A stretch of 59,724 bases of DNA from Chitinophagaceae bacterium (GTDB lineage: Bacteria > Bacteroidota > Bacteroidia > Chitinophagales > Chitinophagaceae). Positions 35,716-44,530 of the stretch are shown piece after piece. The number at the start of each line of letters is the position of its first letter. Positions within the stretch are counted from its first letter, which is position 1. The position numbers and the translations under genes are program-made. Below the pieces are notes generated by a model, which saw only the letters and a list, made by a program, of their open reading frames with translations, ran no database searches and had not been told where the DNA came from. The stretch spans positions 1-59,724 of the forward strand of contig JADKJV010000016.1 in NCBI GenBank assembly GCA_016720825.1, in the 5' to 3' direction.

Positions 35716-36267
35716 TTATTTTTTCTCCGCCCATTTGGGTTTGAGTTTCATCACTTTTTTATAGATGGGACAATCTGCAGTATGGGCACCCGGCAAGTAT
35801 CCGGTACTCATCATGAATTCGTTCACTATTTCACCTCCCGTAAAACGGAAAGATTGCTTAAACAACTTTACCCATTCTTCTTTGGTCTTCGGGTGATGAT
35901 GATCCAGCCATTGCCGGAATGAGCCATGTTCTTTTTGAATTTGAAGAATGATGCCGGCATTATGGATAGCGGCTTCAATTTTCAAACGGTTTCTGATGAT
36001 TCCTGCATCCAGCATCAGGCTTGCTTTTTTCTTGTCAGTGTATCTGGCGACTTTCCGGAGTTCAAACTGATCAAAAGCCCTGAAAAAATTGTCTTTTTTC
36101 TTCAGGATCGTCTCCCAGCTCAGTCCGGCCTGGTTTATTTCCAGCACAAGCCTTGCAAAAAGCAGGTTATCGTCATTGATCGGGAAGCCATATTCCCTGT
36201 CATGGTAATCTTTATGAACCGAGTCTTTTCCCGCCCCGGCCACATAGCTGCAGTAAGTGGTTGCCAT
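35716..36267 (-). CDS. tag: DNA-3-methyladenine glycosylase I
   Basis: Base-excision enzyme removing 3-methyladenine. 183 residues: YHDREYGFPINDDNLLFARLVLE (Tyr-Glu base pocket), QAGLSWETILKKKDNF, FDQFELRKVARYT, and the zinc-binding end GYLPGAHTADCPIYKK (His and Cys). N-terminal CSY supplies another ligand. A near-match box TATTTTG stands four nucleotides before the ATG. Confidence 0.96.
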   Translation of the reverse strand: MATTYCSYVAGAGKDSVHKDYHDREYGFPINDDNLLFARLVLEINQAGLSWETILKKKDNFFRAFDQFELRKVARYTDKKKASLMLDAGIIRNRLKIEAAIHNAGIILQIQKEHGSFRQWLDHHHPKTKEEWVKLFKQSFRFTGGEIVNEFMMSTGYLPGAHTADCPIYKKVMKLKPKWAEKK

Positions 36268-36303
36268 ACAGCAAAATAGCGTTAAAAAAAGCGATAAAAA
36301 TAT

Positions 36304-36334
36304 TTTGAAAGAATACCCCCCGCCCTTATCTTTG
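36304..36334 (+). promoter_or_regulatory. Promoter of tRNA-Val(TAC)
   Basis: TTTG at 36304-36307, exactly 19 nt, then TATCTTTG at 36327-36334: a full Bacteroidota-type promoter, ending 12 nt before the tRNA. Confidence 0.75.
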
Positions 36335-36346
36335 CCGTCCCAAAAA

Positions 36347-36421
36347 GGGAGTTTAGCTCAGCTGGTTCAGAGCATCTGCCTTACAAGCAGAGGGTCGGCG
36401 GTTCGAACCCGTCAACTCCCA
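36347..36421 (+). tRNA. tRNA-Val (anticodon TAC)
   Basis: 75 nt cloverleaf: acceptor GGGAGTT pairs with AACTCCC, D arm GCTCAGCTGGTTCAGAGC, anticodon arm TCTGC-CTTACAA-GCAGA (anticodon TAC), T arm GGCGGTTCGAACCCGTC, discriminator A. CCA is not encoded. Followed at once by the terminator and by degenerate copies of itself. Confidence 0.95.
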
Positions 36422-36955
36422 CAGAAAAGACTTCAGTAATCACTGAGGTCTTTTTTTTATGTCATTTTTTTGCTGCTGGTTCAGCGCATCCCGCACTGCG
36501 TGCGGGAGGGTCGGCGGTTTCCCGCAAGTGCGGGATCAACTCCCACAGAAAGACTTCAGTAATCACTGAGGTCTTTTTTTTATGTCATTTTTTTGCTGCT
36601 GGTTCAGCGCATCCCGAACTGCGTGCGGGAGGGTCGGCGGTTTCCCGCAAGTGCGGGATCAACTCCCACAGAAAAGACTTCAGTAATCACTGAGGTCTTT
36701 TTTTTATGTCATTTTTTTGCTGCTGGTTCAGCACATCCAATTGCGCACGGAAGGGTCGGCGGTTTCCGCAAGTGCGGGATCAATCTCCCACAGAAAAGAC
36801 TTCAGTAATCACTGAGGTCTTTTTTTTATGTCATTTTTTTGCTGCTGGTTCAGCGCATCCCGCACTGCGTGCGGGAGGGTCGGCGGTTTCCCGCAAGTGC
36901 GGGATCAACTCCCACAGAAAAGACTTCAGTAAATACTGAGGTCTTTTTTTTTCAA
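36422..36955 (+). repeat. Four tandem degenerate tRNA-Val copies with palindrome inserts
   Basis: Unit of about 123 bp, boundaries (ACAGAAA) at 36421, 36545, 36668, 36790 and 36914. tRNA-derived parts lie at 36476-36545, 36599-36668, 36723-36790 and 36845-36914: each keeps CTGGTTCAG, GGGTCGGCGGTT and ATCAACTCCCA of the intact gene, but the 5' acceptor half is replaced by ATGTCATTTTTTTGCTG, the anticodon arm by the palindrome CCCGCACTGCGTGCGGG, and the T loop by CCCGCAAGTGCGGG. Unit 3 is the most divergent. Each unit carries the terminator hairpin. Confidence 0.9.
36425..36458 (+). terminator. Intrinsic terminator after tRNA-Val
   Basis: AGACTTCAGT, loop AATC, ACTGAGGTCT, then T8. The same terminator is repeated in each of the four following tandem units. 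Confidence 0.85.
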
Positions 36956-37142
36956 TCACTTCCATCGCCAATTTTAATATTGCTGTCAGGCTTGCAGGAA
37001 TACTGAGTTATTAGAAACGCTGTTGATTTCTTTGCCAACCCACTTTCCCCCAATCCCCAAATTCAAAAAATCTCACCAGTTCTGGGTAAGGCCTGTGTTG
37101 CAGTTCCGGATATTTTTATTCCCGTAATCTGTTATCCTCTGA
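36956..37142. other. Short gap after tRNA array
   Basis: AT-rich, no gene or repeat recognised; separates the last array terminator from the FG-GAP gene. Confidence 0.4.
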
Positions 37143-37166
37143 ATGCCGGTTGTAAACACAAATTTT

Positions 37167-40100
37167 ATGCGCACAATTGGTATTTTTTTATCCTTTTTTT
37201 TACTGGTTCCGGTTTTCAGGACCGCAAACCCTTCCACGGTAAAACCCGGGTCGTTATCAGGCAGTCATTTTAAAGTGCCCGACTTACCCATTCATGGAAG
37301 CAATTCCCTCCAGGCAACAGTTCAGCAAAATGATACAACGGCACTTAAGCAGTCCGACTGGTATCAGGCGGCTATTAAAAATATTGAAGCCAGCGAGTAT
37401 CAGTTTCATGGCGAAAAGGGCGGGAAACTGTTTAAGTCTTTTAACCGGAAACAACAACTACAGGGAAAATTTTCGGCAGATGCGTTTGTGTTAAAACCAA
37501 GGGTGGATGTAGCCGGTGACTGGCAAATGAAATTGCGGGTGAAAGGGATTTACTGCGGAAATCAACCTGTATATGCCTTGCATGCTGACCCCGTTTCCAC
37601 GCAACAGGGAAATGACCTCATGTTTTCCCACGGAGATGAATTCAGTGTGGAGTATATCAATAATGAAGAGGGCGTACGACAGAATTTTATTATACAAAAA
37701 CAGCCTGAAGATAATCCGGTTTCACTGGCAGTTCATCTGGAAGTAAATAAAGACTGGAAAATCCATGCCGTAAATAATCAGGAGCTGAAGTTCAGCACTG
37801 CACCAAAATAATGAGAACCCGGTATATATCAGTTACAGCAGCCTGAAGGCCTGGGATGCTAATCATAAATCCCTGCCTGCTTATTTTGCTGTGCGTGGTA
37901 ACGAAATTTCAATTGAAGTACAAACAAAGGATGTTGTCTATCCAGTTACGATTGATCCGCTCAGTACTACTGCTTCCTGGACTGTTGAAAGTAACCAGCC
38001 CAATGCGCAGGTGGGGCGTTCACTGTGCAGTGCCGGTGATGTAAACGGCGACGGGTTTAGTGATGTACTGATCAGTGCTTATTATTATGATGGTTTAACA
38101 GTTGATTGCGGCGTGGTAAATGTATATATGGGCGCTGCAACCGGGCTTTCTCCTGGACCTTCACGTACATATGCAGGGGTTATGGCTGGTGAGTGGTTCG
38201 GCTTTAGCGTATCAACAGCCGGTGATGTAAATAAAGACGGATACAGCGACGTCGTAATTGGCTCGCCCTGGTTTTCCAGCGGGCAAACAAATGAAGGCAG
38301 GATTACATTTTATTATGGCAGCGCCACCGGATTGCCCGCTGCTGCTTCCCTGCTCATACAAAGCGATGTAAACAATGCCCAGTTTGGACAATCGGTTGCC
38401 TGTGCAGGTGATGTGAATGGTGACGGGTACAGTGATATTATAGCAGGTGCTCCGAAATTTACCACCACTCTGCTCAACGATGGCAAGGTATTCCTGTATG
38501 CAGGAAGTGCCACAGGCATCAACACAACGCCTTTATGGTCACATATCGGGGAACAATCAGGCGCCTATTATGGTGCCGCCAGTGAATTATATTTAGGCAA
38601 TGGGGTTTCGTCAGCAGGGGATGTAAATGGTGATGGATACGATGATGTGCTCGTTGCCGCTCCATTATTTATGAATACACTGCTGCGTGAAGGAAAAGCT
38701 TATTTATATACCGGTTCCGCCACTGGATTATCTGCCAATGCTGTGTGGACATACATTGGTGGTGAAGCACTGTCAATGTTTGCAAACTCAATATCGTCAG
38801 CCGGGGATATAAACGGCGATGGATACGGTGATGTTGTTATTGGTCAGTATGGATGGGATGGGGGAATAGCCGATCAGGGCCGGGTACTGCTTTTCTTAGG
38901 ATCAATTTCAGGACTCTCTGTAGCACCATTTCAGTCAATTACAGGTTTTCCAGGCGCTAATGTCGGCAGTTACGTGAATTGTGCTGGTGATGTAAACGGC
39001 GATGGACTCAGCGATATTATTATTGGGGCTGCTTCATATATTTCGAATCAGGGAGCTGCGTTAGTTTATATGGGTGCAGAGGGTGCACTGTTGGGACCCG
39101 GTCCGGCATGGTTTGTAAGCGGCCCCCAGGCTGGCTGTAAATTTGGTATATGTGTTGCTTCTGCTGGTGATGTAAATGGAGATGGTTTCAGTGACATATT
39201 AGTTGGTGCTTCCGCCTATGATAATCCGGAAGCAGATGAGGGGAGGGTTTATTTATACCAGGGCTCGCCGGATTTGCCGCTTACACAACCATCCATTGTA
39301 CTTCAGGTTGACCAGATCGATTGCGGTTTTGGGAATTCTGTTGCCAGTGCCGGGGATGTTAATGGAGATGGTTATAGTGATGTAATCATTGGTGCTCCCT
39401 TATATGATAATCCCCTTTCGAACGAAGGGGCCGTGTTTATTTTCCATGGAAACACAAATGGAATAAGTTATACCCCGACACAGATAATAGAAGCTGATAT
39501 TCTCAATGTATACTTTGGTTTTTCTGTATCAAGTGCAGGCGATGTAAATGGTGACGGATACAGTGACATTGTGGTTGGTGCAACCAATTACTCATCTAAC
39601 CTGGTAACTGATTATTATGAGGGGGCCTTGTATGTTTATCATGGTTCACCAGCAGGTGTTGACCCGGTACCCGCCTGCATGCTCCAGTCTAATAAATATA
39701 ATGCCCAACTTGGGATTTCCTGTTCATCCGCAGGTGACGTGAATGGTGATGGGTACAGCGATATACTGGGAGGAGCACCCGGCTACGGACCTGGTGTGAA
39801 TAACCCGGGTGCAGCGTTGTTGTGGATGGGCTCATCAGATGGAATAACAAATTTATATCCGGTAGTACTTACAAATAATGTGGCATCAAGTGGTATGGGG
39901 CAATCTGTATCTGGTGTTGGTGATTTGAATGGGGATGGCTTTGGGGATATTGCGGTCGGCGCACCTTATTATCAGAATGGACAATCCTTTGAAGGCGCTG
40001 TTTATGTTTATTATGGATCTGGTGCCGGGATCAATACAAGCCCTTCCGTACTCATTGAATCAAATGAAGCTGGTGCCTTGTTTGGGAATTCAGTATCAGG

Positions 40101-41601
40101 TGCCGGGGATATAAACGCGGATGGTTTTGGCGATTTAATCGTCGGGGCACCTGCTTATGATAACCTGGTCGTTAACGACGGAGCCGCATTGATCTATATG
40201 GGAAGTCTTACCGGGGTCAATACAGTCCCGGCTGCAAAAGTGGGTAGCGGAGTTGCCGGCAGTTATTCAGGTTTTAGCGTTTCAACTGCCGGTGATATAA
40301 ACGGGGACGGTTACAGTGATGTACTGGTAGGCGCTCCTGAATTTGCAGCAGGCCAGGTTAGTGAGGGTTTTTCAGGAGTTTTCCTGGGCAGGCCTGTCGG
40401 TTTAAATACGACTGCATCTTTTAGCCTGCAAAGCAACCAGGCTTTTTGGAAGCTGGGTTACAGTGTTGCTGCTCTCGGTGATGTAAATGGAGATGGATAT
40501 AGCGATATAGGTTCAGCACTGAATGGGTACACTAATCCTGAATCCATGGAAGGCGGGTGCTATATTCACTATGGAAATTCCGTCACAAGTGTGCGTGCTA
40601 ATCTCCGGCTGTACAATTCAGATCTCGTAACCCCCATCCAGCAGGCGAATATGTATGACCCGAATTTATTCGGCATTGGTTTATACGCTAAATCATTTAC
40701 CGGAAGAACCCGGGCCAAGCTGGTATGGCAAACAATTAAAAACGGGCAGCCTTTTACCGGCAATCCCATCACAAACAGCGTAGCATTCACTGCAGAACAG
40801 GCAAACTATGTAATGCTTGGATTAAATGGCACTGAAATTAAAAACGCAGTAGCCAAACAAGTTCCCACAAAAGCCACTTACGTCCGCGCCCGGGTGAAAT
40901 ACGATCCGTCGAAAGCCATCACCGGACAGATCTATGGCCCCTGGCGTTACCCCGACGGTTTTATGCGGGGCAGGAGAGACGTGGGTTCAGTGGCATTGCC
41001 TTTACAAATCATTTCATTTACTGCAGTGAAAGAAGGCACTGTATCCTCTCTTGTATGGAAAACAACCCAGGAAGAACCGGGTGTCCGGTTTGCACTGGAA
41101 AGAAGTACAGATGGAATCCATTTCACGCAACTGGAATTAATCAACGGTCAGGGGAATCCGGAAAATAATTATACCTGGAAAGATGTCAGTCCTGCAAAAG
41201 GAAAGAACTACTACCGCATTAAAGCCATTGAACCGCACAAAACTTCTTATACCGCAATCCGCATGCTTGATTTTTCGGGTATCGCTGACATGCTGGTTTT
41301 CCCGAATCCTGTAAAAGCAGGCCGTGAAATTCAAATTACAAACCTGCCTGTTTCCGGTAACCCCGTTTTCAGTATTACATTAATCAATATGAACGGACAG
41401 ATTGTTTGGAAAAAAAGCAGTGTTTCTGCTGGCGGAATGTTGGTTCTCAAATTAACGGATGTGCCAGCAGGGAACTATTTGTTGCAGGTGGCAGGTGGCA
41501 GGGAGCAGGGAGCAGGGATGCAGGGAGCAGGTATGCAGGTGGCAGGTTGGCAGGAGGCAGGGGACAGGTGGCAGCAGGCAAGGAAAATAATTATTGAATA
41601 A
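37167..41601 (+). CDS. Giant FG-GAP (integrin-alpha-like) cell-surface protein with T9SS tail (one frame break)
   Basis: About 1,478 residues when the two literal frames are joined near 37812 (APK then NENPVYISYS, one extra T). Signal peptide RTIGIFLSFFLLVPVFRT; an N-terminal domain of about 280 residues; then fourteen FG-GAP blades, each with a calcium loop of the AGDVNGDGYSDV type followed by VG(A)P-like strands and an EGxVYLYxGS strand. Fourteen blades suggest two seven-bladed propellers in series. A linker domain follows, then LVFPNPVKAGREIQITNLPV and a type IX secretion C-terminal domain (GNYLLQV ... RKIIIE). Between those two strands a 7-nt DNA repeat encodes a foreign Gly/Gln/Ala-rich stretch. 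ATG 37167 gives the cleanest signal peptide; ATG 37143 is also in frame. Probably an adhesin. Confidence 0.85.
41487..41582 (+). repeat. GCAGGGA/GGCAGGT heptads inside the T9SS domain
   Basis: Run of 7-nt units such as GCAGGGA, GCAGGGA, TGCAGGG, GGCAGGT, TGGCAGG, AGGCAGG. It stays in frame and encodes residues rich in Gly, Ala and Gln between VAGG and ARKIIIE. Confidence 0.8.
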
Positions 41602-42363
41602 TTACGCTTTGCGCCAGGCGGCGCCATGTTCAATTAGTTTTTCCTTCATCAGCTGGAAAGTTTTTTCTTTCAGCATTTTTGTATCTGCGAGGGTAAGTCC
41701 TTCCACAGGGATTTCTTCCAGGTAAACAATCCTGCTGCGGCCCGGTGTCATGGAAAATACAGAATGGTAATTCATGCGCCTGTACCCATCCAGGAAGATA
41801 ACGGGTTTAACCGGTGTGCCGGTTTCAATTGCAATCCGGAATGCACCATCATAAAATTCTTTTAATGGCTCTGTCGTCATGTTGAAAGTGCCCTCAGGAA
41901 ATACCATAACTGATATTCCTTTACTAATTACAGATTTTAAAATCCGGACACTCTTCGCTCTTTCAGCGGCACTGCTGCGGTCAACCGTAACGATTGCATT
42001 CCGGTATATAAAACCAAAGAGCGGGACTTTCGCCATTTCTGATTTACCCAACGGCCTCAGCGGCTGCCGGTAAGCCTTGCATAATATGGCCGCATCGAGA
42101 TAGGAGATATGGTTGGATACAAAAATGAATGACTTCTTAAAATCATGCGGCTGTTCAAATTTTGTGCGGTGGAAAATAAAAATGACCGGGAACCAGATAT
42201 CCGCCCAGCGCATACAAAGCCAGATGGCAATATTGCCACCCCGGATCCTTCCGAAAAAACTGCCGATCACTGCAAAGGGCAGCACAAGCAGCATCACAGC
42301 TACAAAAGTGATCAGTGCATAAATGCTGTAAATAAATTTGAAAGGCATCCACAACTTCTTCAT
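41602..42363 (-). CDS. plsC: 1-acyl-sn-glycerol-3-phosphate acyltransferase
   Basis: Second acylation of phosphatidic-acid synthesis, at the inner membrane. 253 residues: N-terminal hydrophobic helix (YALITFVAVMLLVLPFAVIG), catalytic NHISYLDAAIL (H-x4-D), VTVDRSSAAERAKS, FPEGTFNMTTEPL, and PVKPVIFLDG. ATG overlaps the stop of the upstream DUF4258 gene (ATGA), indicating coupling. Confidence 0.93.
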   Translation of the reverse strand: MKKLWMPFKFIYSIYALITFVAVMLLVLPFAVIGSFFGRIRGGNIAIWLCMRWADIWFPVIFIFHRTKFEQPHDFKKSFIFVSNHISYLDAAILCKAYRQPLRPLGKSEMAKVPLFGFIYRNAIVTVDRSSAAERAKSVRILKSVISKGISVMVFPEGTFNMTTEPLKEFYDGAFRIAIETGTPVKPVIFLDGYRRMNYHSVFSMTPGRSRIVYLEEIPVEGLTLADTKMLKEKTFQLMKEKLIEHGAAWRKA

Positions 42364-42833
42364 CAGTTGCGGTTTTTGTATTTGTCATCATCCCCGGGGC
42401 AATGGCATTCAAAATCGGTTTCGAGGTCAATCACCGTTACCACTGTTGTAGCATTATTACATTGCGCATATACAATCCGAACCCGCTGGTTGTCTGACGT
42501 AACACCCTCCACCGCGTACCGCGGGCAACGGGCATTTTGTAAATCACTCTTGTTATAATTGATTTTACCATCACGCATGATCTCTTCCACTTCCGATTTG
42601 GAAATATGACGGCAATCCATGCGGCAGGTAGCGTGTTTGCTGTATTCAAGCAATGCTGTCCTGCGGTCAAAGCCTTTGTCACGGTCCGGGTCACCTGACG
42701 CCGGATCCCGCTTCGGCTGTGTGATATCCTTCTTCGGACTGGGTTTGGGCGCAGTTTCCCTGCAGTTTTTCAGGTAAAACAACAGTCCGCCCAGGACGAT
42801 AATAATCAATAAAGGGTACCATTTTTGGTTCAC
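42363..42833 (-). CDS. DUF4258-like membrane-anchored protein
   Basis: About 156 residues from a GTG start at 42833 (NQKWYPLLIIIVLGGLLFYL is a single membrane anchor). A lysine/proline-rich linker follows, then a domain with ATCRMDCRHISKSEVEEIM, CPRYAVEGVTSDNQRVRIVYA and TVIDLETDFECHCPG that resembles DUF4258, which is a small fold also seen in some toxin-like and hypothetical proteins. Six cysteines suggest disulfides outside the cytoplasm. The longer literal frame to 42920 is encoded by an inverted repeat and is rejected. Coupled to plsC. Confidence 0.65.
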   Translation of the reverse strand: MNQKWYPLLIIIVLGGLLFYLKNCRETAPKPSPKKDITQPKRDPASGDPDRDKGFDRRTALLEYSKHATCRMDCRHISKSEVEEIMRDGKINYNKSDLQNARCPRYAVEGVTSDNQRVRIVYAQCNNATTVVTVIDLETDFECHCPGDDDKYKNRN

Positions 42834-42870
42834 GGGCTTGCTTTGGGTAAAAATAAGGAATTCCTTAAAA

Positions 42871-43010
42871 GTCTTTACCACATAGAAACATAGGCACAAA
42901 GGGACACATAGGAAATACAAAAGAACTTTTCCTAAGGAAGTGACATTTCGAAGTATATGGAATGGCGTAATGTATGCTTCTATGTGCCTATGTTCCTATG
43001 TGGTAAAGAC
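42871..43010. repeat. 28-bp inverted repeat, CCTATG/CATAGG variant
   Basis: 42871-42898 and 42983-43010 are reverse complements at 27 of 28 positions (GTCTTTACCACATAG ... and ... CTATGTGGTAAAGAC). Inside the arms CATAG units recur at about nine-nucleotide spacing. Same ACCACA end as the nonamer family. Lies between divergent genes. Confidence 0.9.
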
Positions 43011-43031
43011 TCTCATAACACCCAGAATTCG

Positions 43032-43039
43032 TAACTTCG
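43032..43039 (+). promoter_or_regulatory. TAACTTCG box 6 nt before mtaB start
   Basis: One mismatch to TAnnTTTG, six C bases before the ATG at 43046; supports that start over the longer literal frame from 42940. Confidence 0.4.
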
Positions 43040-43045
43040 CCCCCC

Positions 43046-44319
43046 ATGTCACTCAGCAAAACAGTCGCTTTTCACACCCTGGGTTGCAAACTGAATTTTT
43101 CAGAGAGTTCCTCCCTTTCCCGTATGCTGGAAGAGGAAGGTTTCCAGAAAAAGAGTTTGACGACCAGGCTGATGTATATGTGATTAATACCTGCTCTGTG
43201 ACTGACAATGCCGATAAAGAGTGCCGCCAGATTGTGCGCCGCATCCAGCGCCGCAGTCCAGAAAGCCTGGTGGTAATTACTGGTTGTTATGCCCAGCTTA
43301 AACCAGTGGAAATTGCATCAATCCCTGGTGTAGATCTCGTTCTGGGTGCAGCCGAAAAATTCAACCTGGCCCGTCATATCCGCGAACTGGCTAAAGGGGA
43401 TCCGGCTAAAATCTGCAGTTGTGATATTGAAGAATTATCCGGCTTCCATTCTTCCTGGTCAGTCAATGACCGGACACGCACATTTTTAAAAGTGCAGGAC
43501 GGCTGTGATTATAATTGTTCATTCTGTACCATTCCCATGGCCCGTGGCAAGAGCCGCAGTGATTCCATAGAGAATGTACTCGCACATGCTAATCAACTGG
43601 GCACGCAGGGTGTAAAAGAAATTGTACTCACTGGTGTTAATCTCGGTGATTTTGGCAAAGGACCTGAGGGCTTAAAAGAACATACGGAAACATTCTACGA
43701 ACTCGTACAGGCTTTGGACGAAGTGCCGGGCATAAACCGCTACCGGATTTCTTCTATTGAACCGAATCTCCTTACTGACGAAATCATCCGTTTTGTAGCC
43801 GGGAGTAAAAAATTCATGCCCCACTTCCATATTCCTTTGCAAAGCGGCAGCAATAAAATCCTGGGTTTGATGCGCCGCCGGTATAAGCGGGAATTATATG
43901 CAGAAAGGGTGGCTTATATTAAATCCCTGATGCCCCATTGCGCCATTGGTGTGGATGTGATTGTTGGTTTCCCGGGAGAAGATGAAGCATCATTTAAAGA
44001 AACCTTTGATTTCCTGCATGCACTGGATGTAAGCTACCTGCACGTGTTTACTTATTCGGAAAGGGATAACACGTATGCCCTGGAACTGGAGCCCGTTGTG
44101 CCGGTGAATATCCGCCATGAAAGAAATAAAACCCTCCGGAATCTTTCTTACATGAAGATGCAGTATTTTACGCAGCAATTTGCAGGGCAGTCGAGGCCCG
44201 TATTGTTTGAAGGCCATTCAAAACACGGGATGATGGAAGGGTACACGGATAATTATATCAGGGTACAGATTCCGTATCATGCAGAGAAAGTGAATCAGAT
44301 TTCTGATTGGATCATATAA
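43046..44319 (+). CDS. mtaB: tRNA t6A37 methylthiotransferase MtaB (one frame break)
   Basis: Radical-SAM enzyme making ms2t6A at position 37 of tRNAs reading ANN codons. From ATG 43046 the sequence reads VAFHTLGCKLNFSESSSLSR (first Cys of the N-terminal cluster); adding one A to the A5 run near 43155 joins it to KEFDDQADVYVINTCSVTDNADKE. Further on: VVITGCYAQL, the radical-SAM CDYNCSFCTIPMARG, GVNLGDFG, HFHIPLQSGS, GVDVIVGFPGE and the C-terminal TRAM-like part. About 424 residues. The tRNA-Val(GAC) gene follows one nucleotide after its stop. Confidence 0.94.
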
Positions 44320-44320
44320 A

Positions 44321-44395
44321 GGGACGTTAGCTCAGTTGGTTCAGAGCGCTGCTTTGACAGAGCAGAGGTCACTGGTTCGAGCCCAGTACGTCCCA
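44321..44395 (+). tRNA. tRNA-Val (anticodon GAC)
   Basis: 75 nt: acceptor GGGACGT / ACGTCCC, D arm GCTCAGTTGGTTCAGAGC, anticodon arm CTGCT-TTGACAG-AGCAG (anticodon GAC), T arm CTGGTTCGAGCCCAG, discriminator A, no encoded CCA. Only one base separates it from the mtaB stop and no separate promoter is visible, so it may be processed from the mtaB transcript. Confidence 0.93.
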
Positions 44396-44404
44396 CTTCC
44401 TTTT

Positions 44405-44494
44405 TTACCACAAGGTTCACTAAGTAATACACAAGGTTCACAAAGCAGAAGTCATTGTGAACTTTGTGTATTTCTTTGTGCCCCTTGTGGTTAA
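44405..44494. repeat. Nonamer inverted repeat after tRNA-Val(GAC)
   Basis: Left arm TTACCACAAGGTTCACTAAG... (44405-44446) and right arm ...CTTTGTGCCCCTTGTGGTTAA (44453-44494) are imperfect complements with CACAAGG/CACAAAG units; it could fold soon after the tRNA and act as its terminator. Confidence 0.85.
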
Positions 44495-44518
44495 ACCCCC
44501 AACCTCCTTACTTTTCAT

Positions 44519-44526
44519 TAATTTCG
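44519..44526 (+). promoter_or_regulatory. TAATTTCG box 4 nt before priA start
   Basis: One mismatch to TAnnTTTG and exactly four bases (GCCA) before TTG 44531. Helps to accept TTG as the priA start. Confidence 0.45.
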
Positions 44527-44530
44527 GCCA

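Noticed and set aside
36593..36939. Protein-coding genes in the tRNA array
   Set aside because: The open frames are translations of the tandem units and have no independent coding evidence.
36422..36955. CRISPR array
   Set aside because: Units of about 123 bp repeat almost entirely, with no unique spacers and no cas genes; they are tRNA-derived with terminators.
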